Assembly: GCA_031263295.1 (NCBI GenBank)
Contig: JAISGC010000092.1
Location: 1 to 39,363, forward strand
Length of the DNA: 39,363 nucleotides
Direction: 5' to 3'
Origin: Rickettsiales bacterium
Lineage (GTDB): Bacteria > Pseudomonadota > Alphaproteobacteria > Rs-D84
In this document: piece after piece, positions 7,905-14,695 of the stretch
Layout of the letters: every line of letters begins with the position of its first letter
How positions within the stretch are numbered: the first letter of the stretch is position 1
The notes under the pieces: model-generated
Told to the model about the DNA's origin: nothing
The model's input: the letters and a program-made list of their open reading frames with translations, nothing else
The model's database searches: none
Position numbers and translations under genes: made by a program

Positions 7905-8367
7905 ATTTCACATCGATTATCTCGAACTCTTTTTCTCCGCCGGGCATCCGGACGACGAAGGCGTCGCCCTTGCTTTTTCCGATCATAGCGCGGGCGAGCG
8001 GCGATGTGTTCGATATTATTCCCGCCGCGGCGTTCGCCTCGCATTCGGCCAAAATCCGATAGCGGACTTTCCGTCCGTCCTCGTCTTCGAGCGAGACCAT
8101 GGCCCCGAACATAACCGAATCCCCCGAAAGCGCGGCCGTGTCTATGACATTGGCGTTTTTCAGTATGGATTCAAGGCGCGCTATGTCGCGGTCGATTCTC
8201 CGCTGGTCGTCCTTGGCGGTCTTGTAATCCGCATTCTCGGACAGGTCGCCGAGTTCGCGCGCCGTATGGACGGCCGTCAAAATCGCCGGGCGCTCGACCT
8301 CCGTCAAATGGCGCAGCTCGGACTGCAAGCGGTCGAAGCCCGCGCGCGAAATCGGTTGTTTGTTCAT
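7894..8367 (-). CDS. greA: Transcription elongation factor GreA
   Basis: Binds RNA polymerase and stimulates transcript cleavage to rescue backtracked complexes. 157 residues, the usual length. The N-terminal coiled coil carries the diagnostic acidic tip LGDLSENADYKTAKDDQ (about 39-55) with conserved D and E at the tip; the C-terminal domain follows with NTSPLARAMIGKSKGD. Strong ribosome site AGGAAAGGA. First gene of the greA-unknown-mutL run, with a promoter that overlaps the divergent lptG promoter. Confidence 0.97.
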   Translation of the reverse strand: MNKQPISRAGFDRLQSELRHLTEVERPAILTAVHTARELGDLSENADYKTAKDDQRRIDRDIARLESILKNANVIDTAALSGDSVMFGAMVSLEDEDGRKVRYRILAECEANAAAGIISNTSPLARAMIGKSKGDAFVVRMPGGEKEFEIIDVKYGD

Positions 8368-8383
8368 GGGTCCTTTCCTATAT

Positions 8384-8418
8384 TTGCAAGATTATAAATT
8401 AAAAGCTATAATTTGCAA
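8384..8418. promoter_or_regulatory. Interleaved divergent promoters for greA and lptG
   Basis: Plus strand (lptG): TTGCAA at 8384-8389, 17-base spacer, TATAAT at 8407-8412. Minus strand (greA): TTGCAA at 8418-8413, 16-base spacer, TATAAT at 8396-8391. TTGCAA is its own reverse complement. The two promoters overlap almost completely, so polymerase binding should be mutually exclusive. The lptG start codon lies 9 bases after the -10 box, leaving almost no leader. Confidence 0.8.
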
Positions 8419-8421
8419 GTT

Positions 8422-9471
8422 ATGCCGATTATGACGCGTTTTTTGGCGCTTCGATTTGCGAAATCCCTGGGCCTGGTCGTCCTTATCGTCAGCGGGATTA
8501 TTTTCGCGACATCGTTTATGCAGGATATTGCCGGGGCGCCGAGCGTGCCCGCCGCGCTGTCTTTGTCTCTGTCCCACTTCTTCGAGCTGTTTCCGATGTT
8601 CCTTCCGCTCGCGGCCTTTATAGGAACCTTGCTCGCGTTCTATCGGCTGCTTGTATCGAGCGAACTGGTCATAGTCCAGTCCGCCGGTTGGTCGGCCTAT
8701 AAGATAATGCGGCCGATGCTATGGGTGTCGCTGTCGTTCGGAATGCTGGCCGCGATGGTTATCAATCCAATCGGCGCCAATTACGATTTGGAAAGCAAAA
8801 TCAATTCCAAGATTGAAAAGATAGACGATGCCGTCTGGCTGCGCGAGAAGACCGGAGACGGCGCGATTATCATCCGCAGCGTGAATCTGAACAGCGCGGG
8901 CGACGGCCTCGATTTTGTCGACGCCGCGATTCTGCGCCAGAACGCCGCGTTCCAGATAGAAGAGCGCGTCGACGCAAAAGTTTTATCACTGCGCGGCGGG
9001 CGCCTATCCGCGAAGGGCGCCGCGATATTGTCCAAAGACGGCGCGCTCCGGACCGCGGACTGGTCCGCCGATACGACCCTGACCGGCGAGAATGTTATGA
9101 AGCGATACCTTAAAACCAACCAGGTCTCGTTCTGGGAACTGCCCGGGTTTATCGCCGCTTTGCGCGGGATGGGCGCCGGGACCGACGCGCATCTGATGCA
9201 GTTTTTGTCGCTCTTGTTCCTGCCGCTCGTTATGGTTTCCATGTGCGTGATGGGCGCGCTGTTTTCGCAGACCCGAGAGCGCCGCAATTTCTCGTTCGCG
9301 AAAAAGTTCGGATTCGGAATCCTCGCGTGCTTTGTGGTCTATTTCGTCATTCAGATATTTTCCGCAATGGGGTCCAGTGGCGCGATGCCGCCATTGGTCG
9401 CGGCCTTGGCGCCGCCCGCGATAGTTCTGTTCCTTTCGGCCAGCGGGATAATCAGAGCAGAGAATAAGTAA
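8422..9471 (+). CDS. lptG: LPS export permease LptG (YjgQ/YjgP family)
   Basis: Inner-membrane permease of the LptB2FG transporter, which extracts lipopolysaccharide toward the outer membrane. About 350 residues with an N-terminal set of membrane segments, a periplasmic beta domain in the middle (VWLREKTGDGAIIIRSVNL), and three C-terminal segments. SELVIVQSAGWS in the cytoplasmic loop is the coupling-helix motif of this family, and SFWELPGFI before the third block favours LptG over LptF. The start at 8422 is preferred to the upstream TTG at 8413; ATG at 8431 is also possible. The message is predicted to be nearly leaderless. LptF is not in the window. Confidence 0.85.
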   Translation: MPIMTRFLALRFAKSLGLVVLIVSGIIFATSFMQDIAGAPSVPAALSLSLSHFFELFPMFLPLAAFIGTLLAFYRLLVSSELVIVQSAGWSAYKIMRPMLWVSLSFGMLAAMVINPIGANYDLESKINSKIEKIDDAVWLREKTGDGAIIIRSVNLNSAGDGLDFVDAAILRQNAAFQIEERVDAKVLSLRGGRLSAKGAAILSKDGALRTADWSADTTLTGENVMKRYLKTNQVSFWELPGFIAALRGMGAGTDAHLMQFLSLLFLPLVMVSMCVMGALFSQTRERRNFSFAKKFGFGILACFVVYFVIQIFSAMGSSGAMPPLVAALAPPAIVLFLSASGIIRAENK

Positions 9472-9538
9472 AGGAGGGCGGTCTGGCGACCGCGGGCGGG
9501 CCCTTGGCAGTAGCATAACTATAAAGAAAGAGAAAAGA

Positions 9539-9679
9539 ATGCCGTTGAAGAAAAAAAATAAGTTTCGCAACAAGGTTGTTTTCTGGATTGCGATGGCGGC
9601 CCTGCTTGCGCTGGCGTTCTATGTGCCGAAGCATCCGAACGCGGGCAGGTCCGGCGAAATCGAGTATGAATTATACTGA
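9539..9679 (+). CDS. 46-residue single-span membrane peptide upstream of xerD
   Basis: Small ORF with a strongly basic N-terminus (MPLKKKNKFRNKVV), one hydrophobic segment (FWIAMAALLALAFYV, about 15-29) and a short polar tail. AAAGAAAGAGAAAAGA precedes the ATG and could act as a weak ribosome site. It overlaps the xerD start by 14 bases in another frame, as coupled genes do. The layout resembles small division-type membrane peptides, but nothing identifies it as one; the function is unknown. Confidence 0.55.
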   Translation: MPLKKKNKFRNKVVFWIAMAALLALAFYVPKHPNAGRSGEIEYELY

Positions 9680-10535
9680 ATTATTTTTGGAATCGCTGTC
9701 GGCCGAAAAAGGGCGCGGCGCGAAGACGCTCGAATCTTACGGGCGGGATCTGGCGCAGGCGTCCGCCGCGGTCGGCGATTTGGCGGCGGCGACCGCCGCG
9801 GATTTGCAAGACTTTATAACGGGCCTCGTTCGCAACGGCGCGGCCGCGACATCGGTCGCGCGCAAATGCTCGGCCCTCCGCGGATATTATAAGTTTCTGA
9901 TGATTGAAAAAATAATTTCGGAAAATCCAGCCGCCGCGCTGGATTTGCCGAAGCGGACGAAAAAACTGCCCGGCGTTCTGACCGCAGACGAAATCGACCT
10001 GTTGATTTCGCAGGCCGACGATGCAAAGCATTCCGCGCGCATCCGCGCGATGATAGAGTTGTCCTATGCGTCGGGCCTCCGCGTTTCGGAGCTGTGCGAG
10101 CTGAAAATAAAATCAGTCCTGGGCGACCGGCTTCTCGTCAAAGGCAAGGGAAGCAAGGAGCGCATCGTTCCGATGCACCGCGAGGCCGCGGCGGCGCTTG
10201 AAAAATATATGGCGGTCCGCGATGCATTTCCGAATAGTGAATCACCGTTTGTCTTTTGTTCGTCCGGCGCGTCCAAGCACATCACGCGCGACGGATTTTT
10301 CAAGATTATAAAAAAGTGCGCGGTGCTCGCGGGCATCTCCCCGGAGCGCGTCAGCCCGCACAAGCTGCGTCATTCCTTCGCGTCGCATCTGTTGGAGAAC
10401 GGCGCGAATCTGCGCGCGATTCAGGTTATGCTCGGACACGAGGATATTTCGACGACGCAAATCTATACACATGTCCGCGCGGACAAATTAAAGAACGATG
10501 TTTTCAAGCATCATCCGCTCGCAAGGAATAAATAA
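9666..10535 (+). CDS. xerD: Tyrosine recombinase XerD
   Basis: Site-specific recombinase that, with XerC, resolves chromosome dimers at dif under FtsK control. 289 residues. The N-terminal SAM-like core-binding domain comes first. The catalytic residues are visible in order: Arg in SGLRVSEL, Lys in KGKGSKERIVP, His-x-x-Arg in HKLRHSFASHLL, His in LGHEDIS, and the Tyr nucleophile in TTQIYTH. The ending FKHHPLA is closer to XerD than XerC. The start at 9666 fits the family N-terminus (NYTELFLESLSAEKG); the longer frame from 9576 reads through the small upstream gene. No dif site was recognised here. Confidence 0.92.
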   Translation: MNYTELFLESLSAEKGRGAKTLESYGRDLAQASAAVGDLAAATAADLQDFITGLVRNGAAATSVARKCSALRGYYKFLMIEKIISENPAAALDLPKRTKKLPGVLTADEIDLLISQADDAKHSARIRAMIELSYASGLRVSELCELKIKSVLGDRLLVKGKGSKERIVPMHREAAAALEKYMAVRDAFPNSESPFVFCSSGASKHITRDGFFKIIKKCAVLAGISPERVSPHKLRHSFASHLLENGANLRAIQVMLGHEDISTTQIYTHVRADKLKNDVFKHHPLARNK

Positions 10536-10595
10536 GCGGCGAGCCACCGCGGGCATTGGCTTTTTCAGTGCAAAAGTGATAGGGTTATATTTCCT

Positions 10596-11060
10596 ATGAT
10601 ACAAAAATGTGATTTTAAGGGATGCGAAAAACTGGGCAACTGCCGCTGCCCGAAGAATCGCGAGCTGAAAGACTATTGGCATTTCTGTCAGGAGCATGCG
10701 GCCGAATACAACAAGAACTGGAATTATTACGCCGGTATGACCGAGGACGAAATCGACCGCGAATGGGAGAAGGATACTTTCGGCGAGCAGCGGGCCGACG
10801 GGTCATACACCGCGGCCATACGCGATTTCCTGGCGGGCAAGACCAGGGTGCCCGAAAAGAAAAAATCCGCGCCGACCGACATCGCGCGCGCGTTCAATCT
10901 GTTTGGCCTGCCGTCGACGGCGGGCTGGGGCGAGGTTCAGAAAAAATACCGCGCGCTCGCCAAGGCGCATCACCCCGACGCCAGCAAATCCAAGGATCAG
11001 AGCAGATTCATAGAAATCGGAAAGGCGTATGCTCTGCTGAAAAAGTTTTTCGGAAAATAG
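10596..11060 (+). CDS. J-domain protein with Cys-rich N-terminus
   Basis: 154 residues. The C-terminal ~60 residues form a J domain (FNLFGLPSTAGWGEVQKKYR then AHHPDASK), with the HPD motif that stimulates DnaK-type ATPases. The N-terminus has Cys/His pairs (CDFKGC, CRC, FCQEH) that could bind zinc. This architecture occurs in alphaproteobacterial J proteins; the client is unknown. A copy of the AAGGATCAGA motif lies in the J domain just after HPD, encoding KSKDQSRF. A TATAT-type -10 lies only a few bases before the ATG, so the message may be leaderless. Confidence 0.85.
   Translation: MIQKCDFKGCEKLGNCRCPKNRELKDYWHFCQEHAAEYNKNWNYYAGMTEDEIDREWEKDTFGEQRADGSYTAAIRDFLAGKTRVPEKKKSAPTDIARAFNLFGLPSTAGWGEVQKKYRALAKAHHPDASKSKDQSRFIEIGKAYALLKKFFGK
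10987..11003 (+). repeat. Intragenic AAGGATCAGA motif (J-domain copy)
   Basis: AATCCAAGGATCAGAGC, the short form of the palindrome, encoding SKDQS just after the HPD motif. Confidence 0.6.
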
Positions 11061-11078
11061 TCAGTATTCACCCCGCCC

Positions 11079-11174
11079 AAGTTTTGCTAGGGCTCGCGAC
11101 TCCGGGTCTGCGACCCTTCGTCGCTCGCCAAGCAAAACTTTCCCGCCCCACTTGGACCCTGCGGGTCCGTGGGG
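11079..11174. repeat. Two large hairpins downstream of the first Cys-rich gene
   Basis: Hairpin one: AAGTTTTGCT at 11079 pairs with AGCAAAACTT ending at 11140, with further pairing inside (CTCGCGAC with GTCGCTCG). Hairpin two: 11146-11174, CCCCAC and GGACCC against GGGTCC and GTGGGG. The second resembles a hairpin at 12301-12335. Without T runs they are not textbook terminators, but they lie between convergent genes. Confidence 0.7.
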
Positions 11175-11234
11175 CAGGAGAAGGCGCGTGATAAGATTTC
11201 AGAGCAAAAGAGAATGACGCCGGCGGCGCGCCGG

Positions 11235-12026
11235 TCAGCATCCTTCCGGAAATTTGGGAATATCGAAGTTCGTATTTTCCTCCCCAAGGATTACTCCCTC
11301 TCCGTCCGTGCATCTTGCTTTGCCTTCCGGAATGACTTTTAACCAATCTTTGGCGGGCGCTCCGGTGGATGTCCTGAAATTATCCCGCAGGCATCCCATT
11401 TTTCCGTTTCCGCCGTCCGTGCGCTTCATCTCTGCGTCTGTCAGATAACGCGCCGCCGCGGCTTCGCCGTAAAATACATTCCCGGCAAAAGGCATCGTGA
11501 AGTCGAGCGATTCCGCGATGCGGTTTTGCTGGCCTGCTATCCAGCAGAACTTCTGCTTGCCCGGCGCGGGGTCGCCGAATGTCGCGTTGTTGCATTTAAC
11601 TTTGGCGTCCTTGGCGAAGCGCTGGCCGATTGTAAATCCAATATAAACGATTTTTTTCGCGTTGCATTCCGCGTCGGATAGTTTCGGCGCCGCAGCGGGC
11701 GTTGCCGCAGGAGCCGCGGCGGATGTCGCGGTTGCCGTGTTTGCGGGCGGCGTTGCCGCGGAAGATGCGGCGAACGACGCCTCGCGCCTGGCCATAGTTA
11801 TTTTCGCGTCGCATTGCGCGTTCGTAATCATTTCGGCCTGCTTTTTTTGCAAATCGGCCAGTTGGTTTTTCAAGGCGGCTATGTCCGGGAACGCGCAGTC
11901 CGGGACCGATACCGCGCGGTTGATGCAGACCTTGGCGCAGTTTTGGAACACGCCCGAATCGACATTCACGGCCCGCGCCGACATCGCGGCCGCGATAAAG
12001 AACATAGTGGCGAAAAGTTTTTTCAT
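11235..12026 (-). CDS. Cys-rich secreted protein, paralogue A
   Basis: 263 residues; family not recognised. Signal peptide MKKLFATMFFIAAAMSARA, then a conserved head GVFQNCAKVCINR with PDCAFPDI, a short heptad-type helix (ALKNQLADLQKKQAEM), a low-complexity Ala/Thr/Pro linker (about 85-115), and a Cys-containing C-terminal domain with VKCNNATFGDPAPGKQKFCW. Paralogues are at 12347-13261 and 27338-28087. The even spacing of Cys suggests disulfides in the periplasm or outside the cell. The start at 12026 is chosen by the signal peptide and homology; the frame extends upstream to 12074 into the leader RNA. Its ribosome site (ATGGATTT) is the weakest of the three. Confidence 0.8.
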   Translation of the reverse strand: MKKLFATMFFIAAAMSARAVNVDSGVFQNCAKVCINRAVSVPDCAFPDIAALKNQLADLQKKQAEMITNAQCDAKITMARREASFAASSAATPPANTATATSAAAPAATPAAAPKLSDAECNAKKIVYIGFTIGQRFAKDAKVKCNNATFGDPAPGKQKFCWIAGQQNRIAESLDFTMPFAGNVFYGEAAAARYLTDAEMKRTDGGNGKMGCLRDNFRTSTGAPAKDWLKVIPEGKARCTDGEGVILGEENTNFDIPKFPEGC

Positions 12027-12235
12027 ATAAAATCCATTTGCGCATCGACCATCGCCACCCGAAGCATCGCCCAAGGTGGTTGGAGTTTCATAACAATCGT
12101 TTTCGGAATTGCGTGCTTATTCGGTATATTCGCACACTCCAACCGGTATTGTTGGAGCATTTATCGTCCCTTCGGACGCGAAAACTACGGGTTATGAAGC
12201 CCGGCGCGAGGATTTCCCGCGCTGGGGGAATTATA
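12027..12235 (-). promoter_or_regulatory. Structured leader RNA of paralogue A with promoter
   Basis: A TATAAT box lies at 12235-12230 (minus); TTTAAC is 17 bases upstream of it. The leader then holds, in order: a hairpin GCGCG/CGCGC; GGGC with TTCATAAC (12198-12191), which is perfectly complementary to GTTATGAA (12094-12087); hairpin GCGTCC/GGACG; hairpin CTCCAAC/GTTGGAG; hairpin GTGC/GCAC with GAATA in its loop; CAAT/ATTG; after the long-range helix a second CTCCAACC; and CCACC/GGTGG before the start. The same order occurs in front of the two paralogues. Confidence 0.75.
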
Positions 12236-12300
12236 GCATAAAAGATTGGAAAGTTAAAGAGTGAAAAATGCGCGACGCAGTGCGGTTCTTCGCCACCACC

Positions 12301-12335
12301 CCGCCCCGCCGGGACCCTGCGGGCCCGCGGGGCGG
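12301..12335. repeat. GC-rich hairpin after paralogue B
   Basis: CCGCCCCG and GGGACCC pair with GGGCCCG and GGGGCGG. It lies 12 bases past the stop of paralogue B and is built like the hairpin at 11146-11174 past paralogue A (shared core GACCCTGCGGG). Probable 3' transcript hairpin; no T run. Confidence 0.6.
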
Positions 12336-12346
12336 AGCAGGCGAGG

Positions 12347-13261
12347 CTAGTCGCAGCCATCCATCAGCCTGAATGAATCTGGAATATTGAAGATGGTATT
12401 TTCTTTCGCCAAAAATCTTCCGTTGCTGTCAAAGCAAGATAAATTGCCTTTGTCTTGATTATACCAGGTTTCCGCCGGTGTCGAAAAACGATCCCGACCG
12501 CATCTTATTGCCATCTTGCCGGTCGCCTCTTGCTCCGTAAGAACATTCGGCCTTGAATCTGCGCCGAAAAACACCAAGGCGTTATAAGGCATTGGGATAT
12601 TCATGGTGCCTTCCGTCCAACGATTAAACTGGCCCAGAATCCAGCAAGATTTCAGTTTGCCGGGCGCAGGATCTTTGGAAAAACCTCTCCTCGAATCTAC
12701 TTTGCAATCGAATGAGTCGCCCATTGTAAATGCTTTGGTTGTTATTGCCGAAGCCATATAGATGATTCTTTTTCTGTCGCATTCGGCCTTCGTGAATGGC
12801 AGCACCTTTATTGTAGGGTCGGTCTTGGCCGGGTTTGCCGTCGTTATTTTCGCGTCGCACTGCGCCGCCGTAAGGTGGTCCGCCTTTATTGCGGCGAGCT
12901 CTTTTTTCGAATCGGCCAATTGCGATCTCAACGCGGCGATGTCCGCGGAGGCGGCCCCGGCCGCGGCGGTGTTTTTCGTGTCGCATGCCGCCGTCGCCGC
13001 CTGCTTTTCCGTCGCCACTTTCGTGTTGCACTGCGCCGCCGTAAGGTGGTCCGCCTTTATTGCGGCAATCTCTTTTTTCGAATCGGACAATTGCGTCTTC
13101 AAGGTTTCTACATCTGGGGACGGGGACGCGCAGTCTGGGAAAACGGCGTTGTTTATGCAGGCCTTGGCGCAGCTTTGGAATACGGATGCGGGCACATTGA
13201 CCGCCCCGGCCGCAGATGCCGCCGCCGCGATTGTTGCGGCAAAAACGAAAAATATTTTCAT
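12347..13261 (-). CDS. Cys-rich secreted protein, paralogue B
   Basis: 304 residues, same architecture as paralogue A: signal peptide ending ASAAGA, head SVFQSCAKACINN with FPDC, helical segment, C-terminal domain with DPAPGKLKSCWILGQFNRW. Specific to this copy: the helix-plus-Cys module is duplicated in tandem (LSDSKKEIAAIKADHLTAAQ and LADSKKELAAIKADHLTAAQ). Reads MKIFFVFAATIAAAASAAG at the start, with a strong AAAGGAGG ribosome site. Unknown function; probably periplasmic or surface-exposed and disulfide-bonded. It has its own promoter and leader, and paralogue A lies downstream with a separate promoter. Confidence 0.8.
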   Translation of the reverse strand: MKIFFVFAATIAAAASAAGAVNVPASVFQSCAKACINNAVFPDCASPSPDVETLKTQLSDSKKEIAAIKADHLTAAQCNTKVATEKQAATAACDTKNTAAAGAASADIAALRSQLADSKKELAAIKADHLTAAQCDAKITTANPAKTDPTIKVLPFTKAECDRKRIIYMASAITTKAFTMGDSFDCKVDSRRGFSKDPAPGKLKSCWILGQFNRWTEGTMNIPMPYNALVFFGADSRPNVLTEQEATGKMAIRCGRDRFSTPAETWYNQDKGNLSCFDSNGRFLAKENTIFNIPDSFRLMDGCD

Positions 13262-13455
13262 ATCAATCCTCCTTTCGTAAATCCGCCATTGCTATGGCGG
13301 TTGGAGGTTTACGACAATTTATGAGAATTGTGCCGCTTATTCAATATATTCGCGCGCCCTCCAACCGATGGTTGGAGCGATTTTCGTCCTGTTCGGACGC
13401 TCATAATCGGGTCGTAAAACCCCATCGCGGAAAATCCCGCGACGGGGGAATTATA
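13262..13455 (-). promoter_or_regulatory. Structured leader RNA of paralogue B with promoter
   Basis: -10 box TATAAT at 13455-13450 (minus). Same elements in the same order as the paralogue A leader, with covarying changes: 5' hairpin TCGCGG/CCGCGA; long-range helix TTTACGAC (13418-13411) with GTCGTAAA (13315-13308); CTCCAACC/GGTTGGAG hairpin; GAATA-loop hairpin; CAAT/ATTG; a second CCTCCAACC; hairpin CCGCCAT/ATGGCGG (13302-13285 region). The free CCTCC could pair with the ribosome site GGAGG. Confidence 0.78.
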
Positions 13456-13494
13456 GCATATATTGTGGGTTGCGGGGAAATGAAAAAGAACAAA

Positions 13495-13572
13495 ACTAAA
13501 ACAAAAAATTGCAAAGCAATTTTTTGTCATTCCCGCCTGCGCGGGAATGACAAACCACTTCGTGGTTTGTTT
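13495..13572. repeat. ATTCCC/GGGAAT multi-hairpin element, short form
   Basis: Three consecutive hairpins: AAAAAATTGC/GCAATTTTTT, TCATTCCCGC/GCGGGAATGA and ACAAACCAC/GTGGTTTGT. The left end matches the element at 25910-26102 and the right end matches the one at 22951-23132, so this is the same family lacking the middle. The core resembles the ATTCCC-N8-GGGAAT (dRS3-type) repeats known from Neisseria. Confidence 0.85.
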
Positions 13573-13596
13573 ATGATTTCATAATAAATAAGGCAA

Positions 13597-13965
13597 TTAC
13601 TTCACAAGGTCCGCGCATTTGGGGGACGGGTTCACGGTTACATAATTCAGCGCGATTGCGAAATAGCAGGTCGGGCAGTTCAATTCTTCCAAGGCCTTGG
13701 CCGCGTCGCCGTCGTATTTCGCCAGGACTTTCTCGACATGGGCCTCTTGGTGCGCGATTGTGTCAATCGCGGTCATATAATCGTCCCACGGGAATGTCTT
13801 TTTAAGCTCGCGCACTTCGCAGTCGCAATATTCCTTGTTATTATTATGCGCGTCCATACAAAAGGCATGCGTGTCTTTCAGCGTCGTTTCCTTCACAAGG
13901 TCCATCGGATCCGTGCCGCATGAAGCGAGCAGGGCGAGCGATATTACGGAAAGTATTTTTTTCAT
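13597..13965 (-). CDS. Small predicted lipoprotein
   Basis: 122 residues. Lipoprotein signal MKKILSVISLALLASC with lipobox LASC, Cys16 as the lipidated residue, followed by GTDPMDLVK. The mature part contains several Cys (AFCMDAHNN, YCDCEV, NCPTCYF, KCADL), possibly two disulfides or a CxxC pair. Ribosome site AAGGA and a TATAAT box at 13996-13991 support expression as a single gene. Family not recognised; likely attached to the inner or outer membrane facing the periplasm. Confidence 0.8.
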   Translation of the reverse strand: MKKILSVISLALLASCGTDPMDLVKETTLKDTHAFCMDAHNNNKEYCDCEVRELKKTFPWDDYMTAIDTIAHQEAHVEKVLAKYDGDAAKALEELNCPTCYFAIALNYVTVNPSPKCADLVK

Positions 13966-14006
13966 TGCGCGATCCTTTTTGTTTAAGAGGATTATATCAT
14001 AAAAAA

Positions 14007-14081
14007 GGACTAGGGACTAGGATTAGGACTAGGGGCGGCGGGAAGTCGGGCTCCACTAGTCCTAATCCTAGTCCTAGTTCC
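14007..14081. repeat. Heptad inverted repeat, GGACTAG family
   Basis: Arms 14007-14034 (GGACTAG, GGACTAG, GATTAG, GACTAG) and 14056-14081 (inverse), loop about 21 nt. It lies between the ATR and lipoprotein genes and may terminate the ATR transcript. Single arms of the same family are embedded in trmB (32969-33005) and hemW (38273-38308). Confidence 0.85.
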
Positions 14082-14083
14082 CA

Positions 14084-14617
14084 TCACATAGCCATTGCGC
14101 GGCGCTGGTCCTGGGATGCCAGTTCGTCGGGGAATAATTCGGGCATATTCGCCTCGCGCTCGAAGCTTTTCACAAACAGATAGTCCGACAGGCGGTTTAA
14201 GTATCTCATTATCGGGTAAAGGTTATAGGCGGCGTCGCCCGATTCGCGCTGGTCGTTGTTCATTTTCACGACCGAGCGCTCGGCGCGGCGGCAGACCGCG
14301 CGGGCCAATGACACGAATCCCTTCGGATTCACGAACCAGGTCGGAATGGAATTGTTGTGGCCGGAGACATAATCCTCCATCAGCGTGATTTGCCGCGCGA
14401 GCGCCGTCTCGTTGTTGTTCCTATAATAAAGGTATCCCATCAGTTCGGACAAGAATGATTGTATCGCCTCGAACTTGCCGTCGCAGAGCCCGAGCACGCA
14501 GGACAATTCGTCGATGTTGCCCATAACATCGAGTATGGCGGCCGATTTCGGCGCCATTGCGTCCGGCGCAATCTGCGTCATTCCGTTATCCCCAAGTTTA
14601 GTTGTCACAAGCGCCAT
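14084..14617 (-). CDS. Cobalamin adenosyltransferase (PduO-type ATR)
   Basis: Transfers the adenosyl group of ATP to cob(I)alamin to make adenosylcobalamin. 177 residues. Seen: the N-terminal ATP-binding run TTKLGDNGMTQ (5-15), the NIDELSCVLG motif (33-42), the RAVCRRAERSV helix that carries catalytic Arg/Glu residues, and YLNRLSDYLFV near the C-terminus, all PduO-family signatures. It lies 78 bases downstream of the B12-dependent ribonucleotide reductase on the same strand, so it probably supplies that enzyme's cofactor. No cobalamin synthesis genes are in the window; import of the corrin is likely (inference). Confidence 0.9.
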   Translation of the reverse strand: MALVTTKLGDNGMTQIAPDAMAPKSAAILDVMGNIDELSCVLGLCDGKFEAIQSFLSELMGYLYYRNNNETALARQITLMEDYVSGHNNSIPTWFVNPKGFVSLARAVCRRAERSVVKMNNDQRESGDAAYNLYPIMRYLNRLSDYLFVKSFEREANMPELFPDELASQDQRRAMAM

Positions 14618-14695
14618 TCTATTACTCTCTCTTTTAATAAAATTACCACTACCCCGTCATCGGCTTCGTGGTGAACACCCCGCTATACCTCTCTT

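Noticed and set aside
12027..12074. Longer N-terminus of paralogue A starting at 12074
   Set aside because: It would translate the 3' end of the conserved leader; the signal peptide starts at 12026 and the other paralogues start at the same position.
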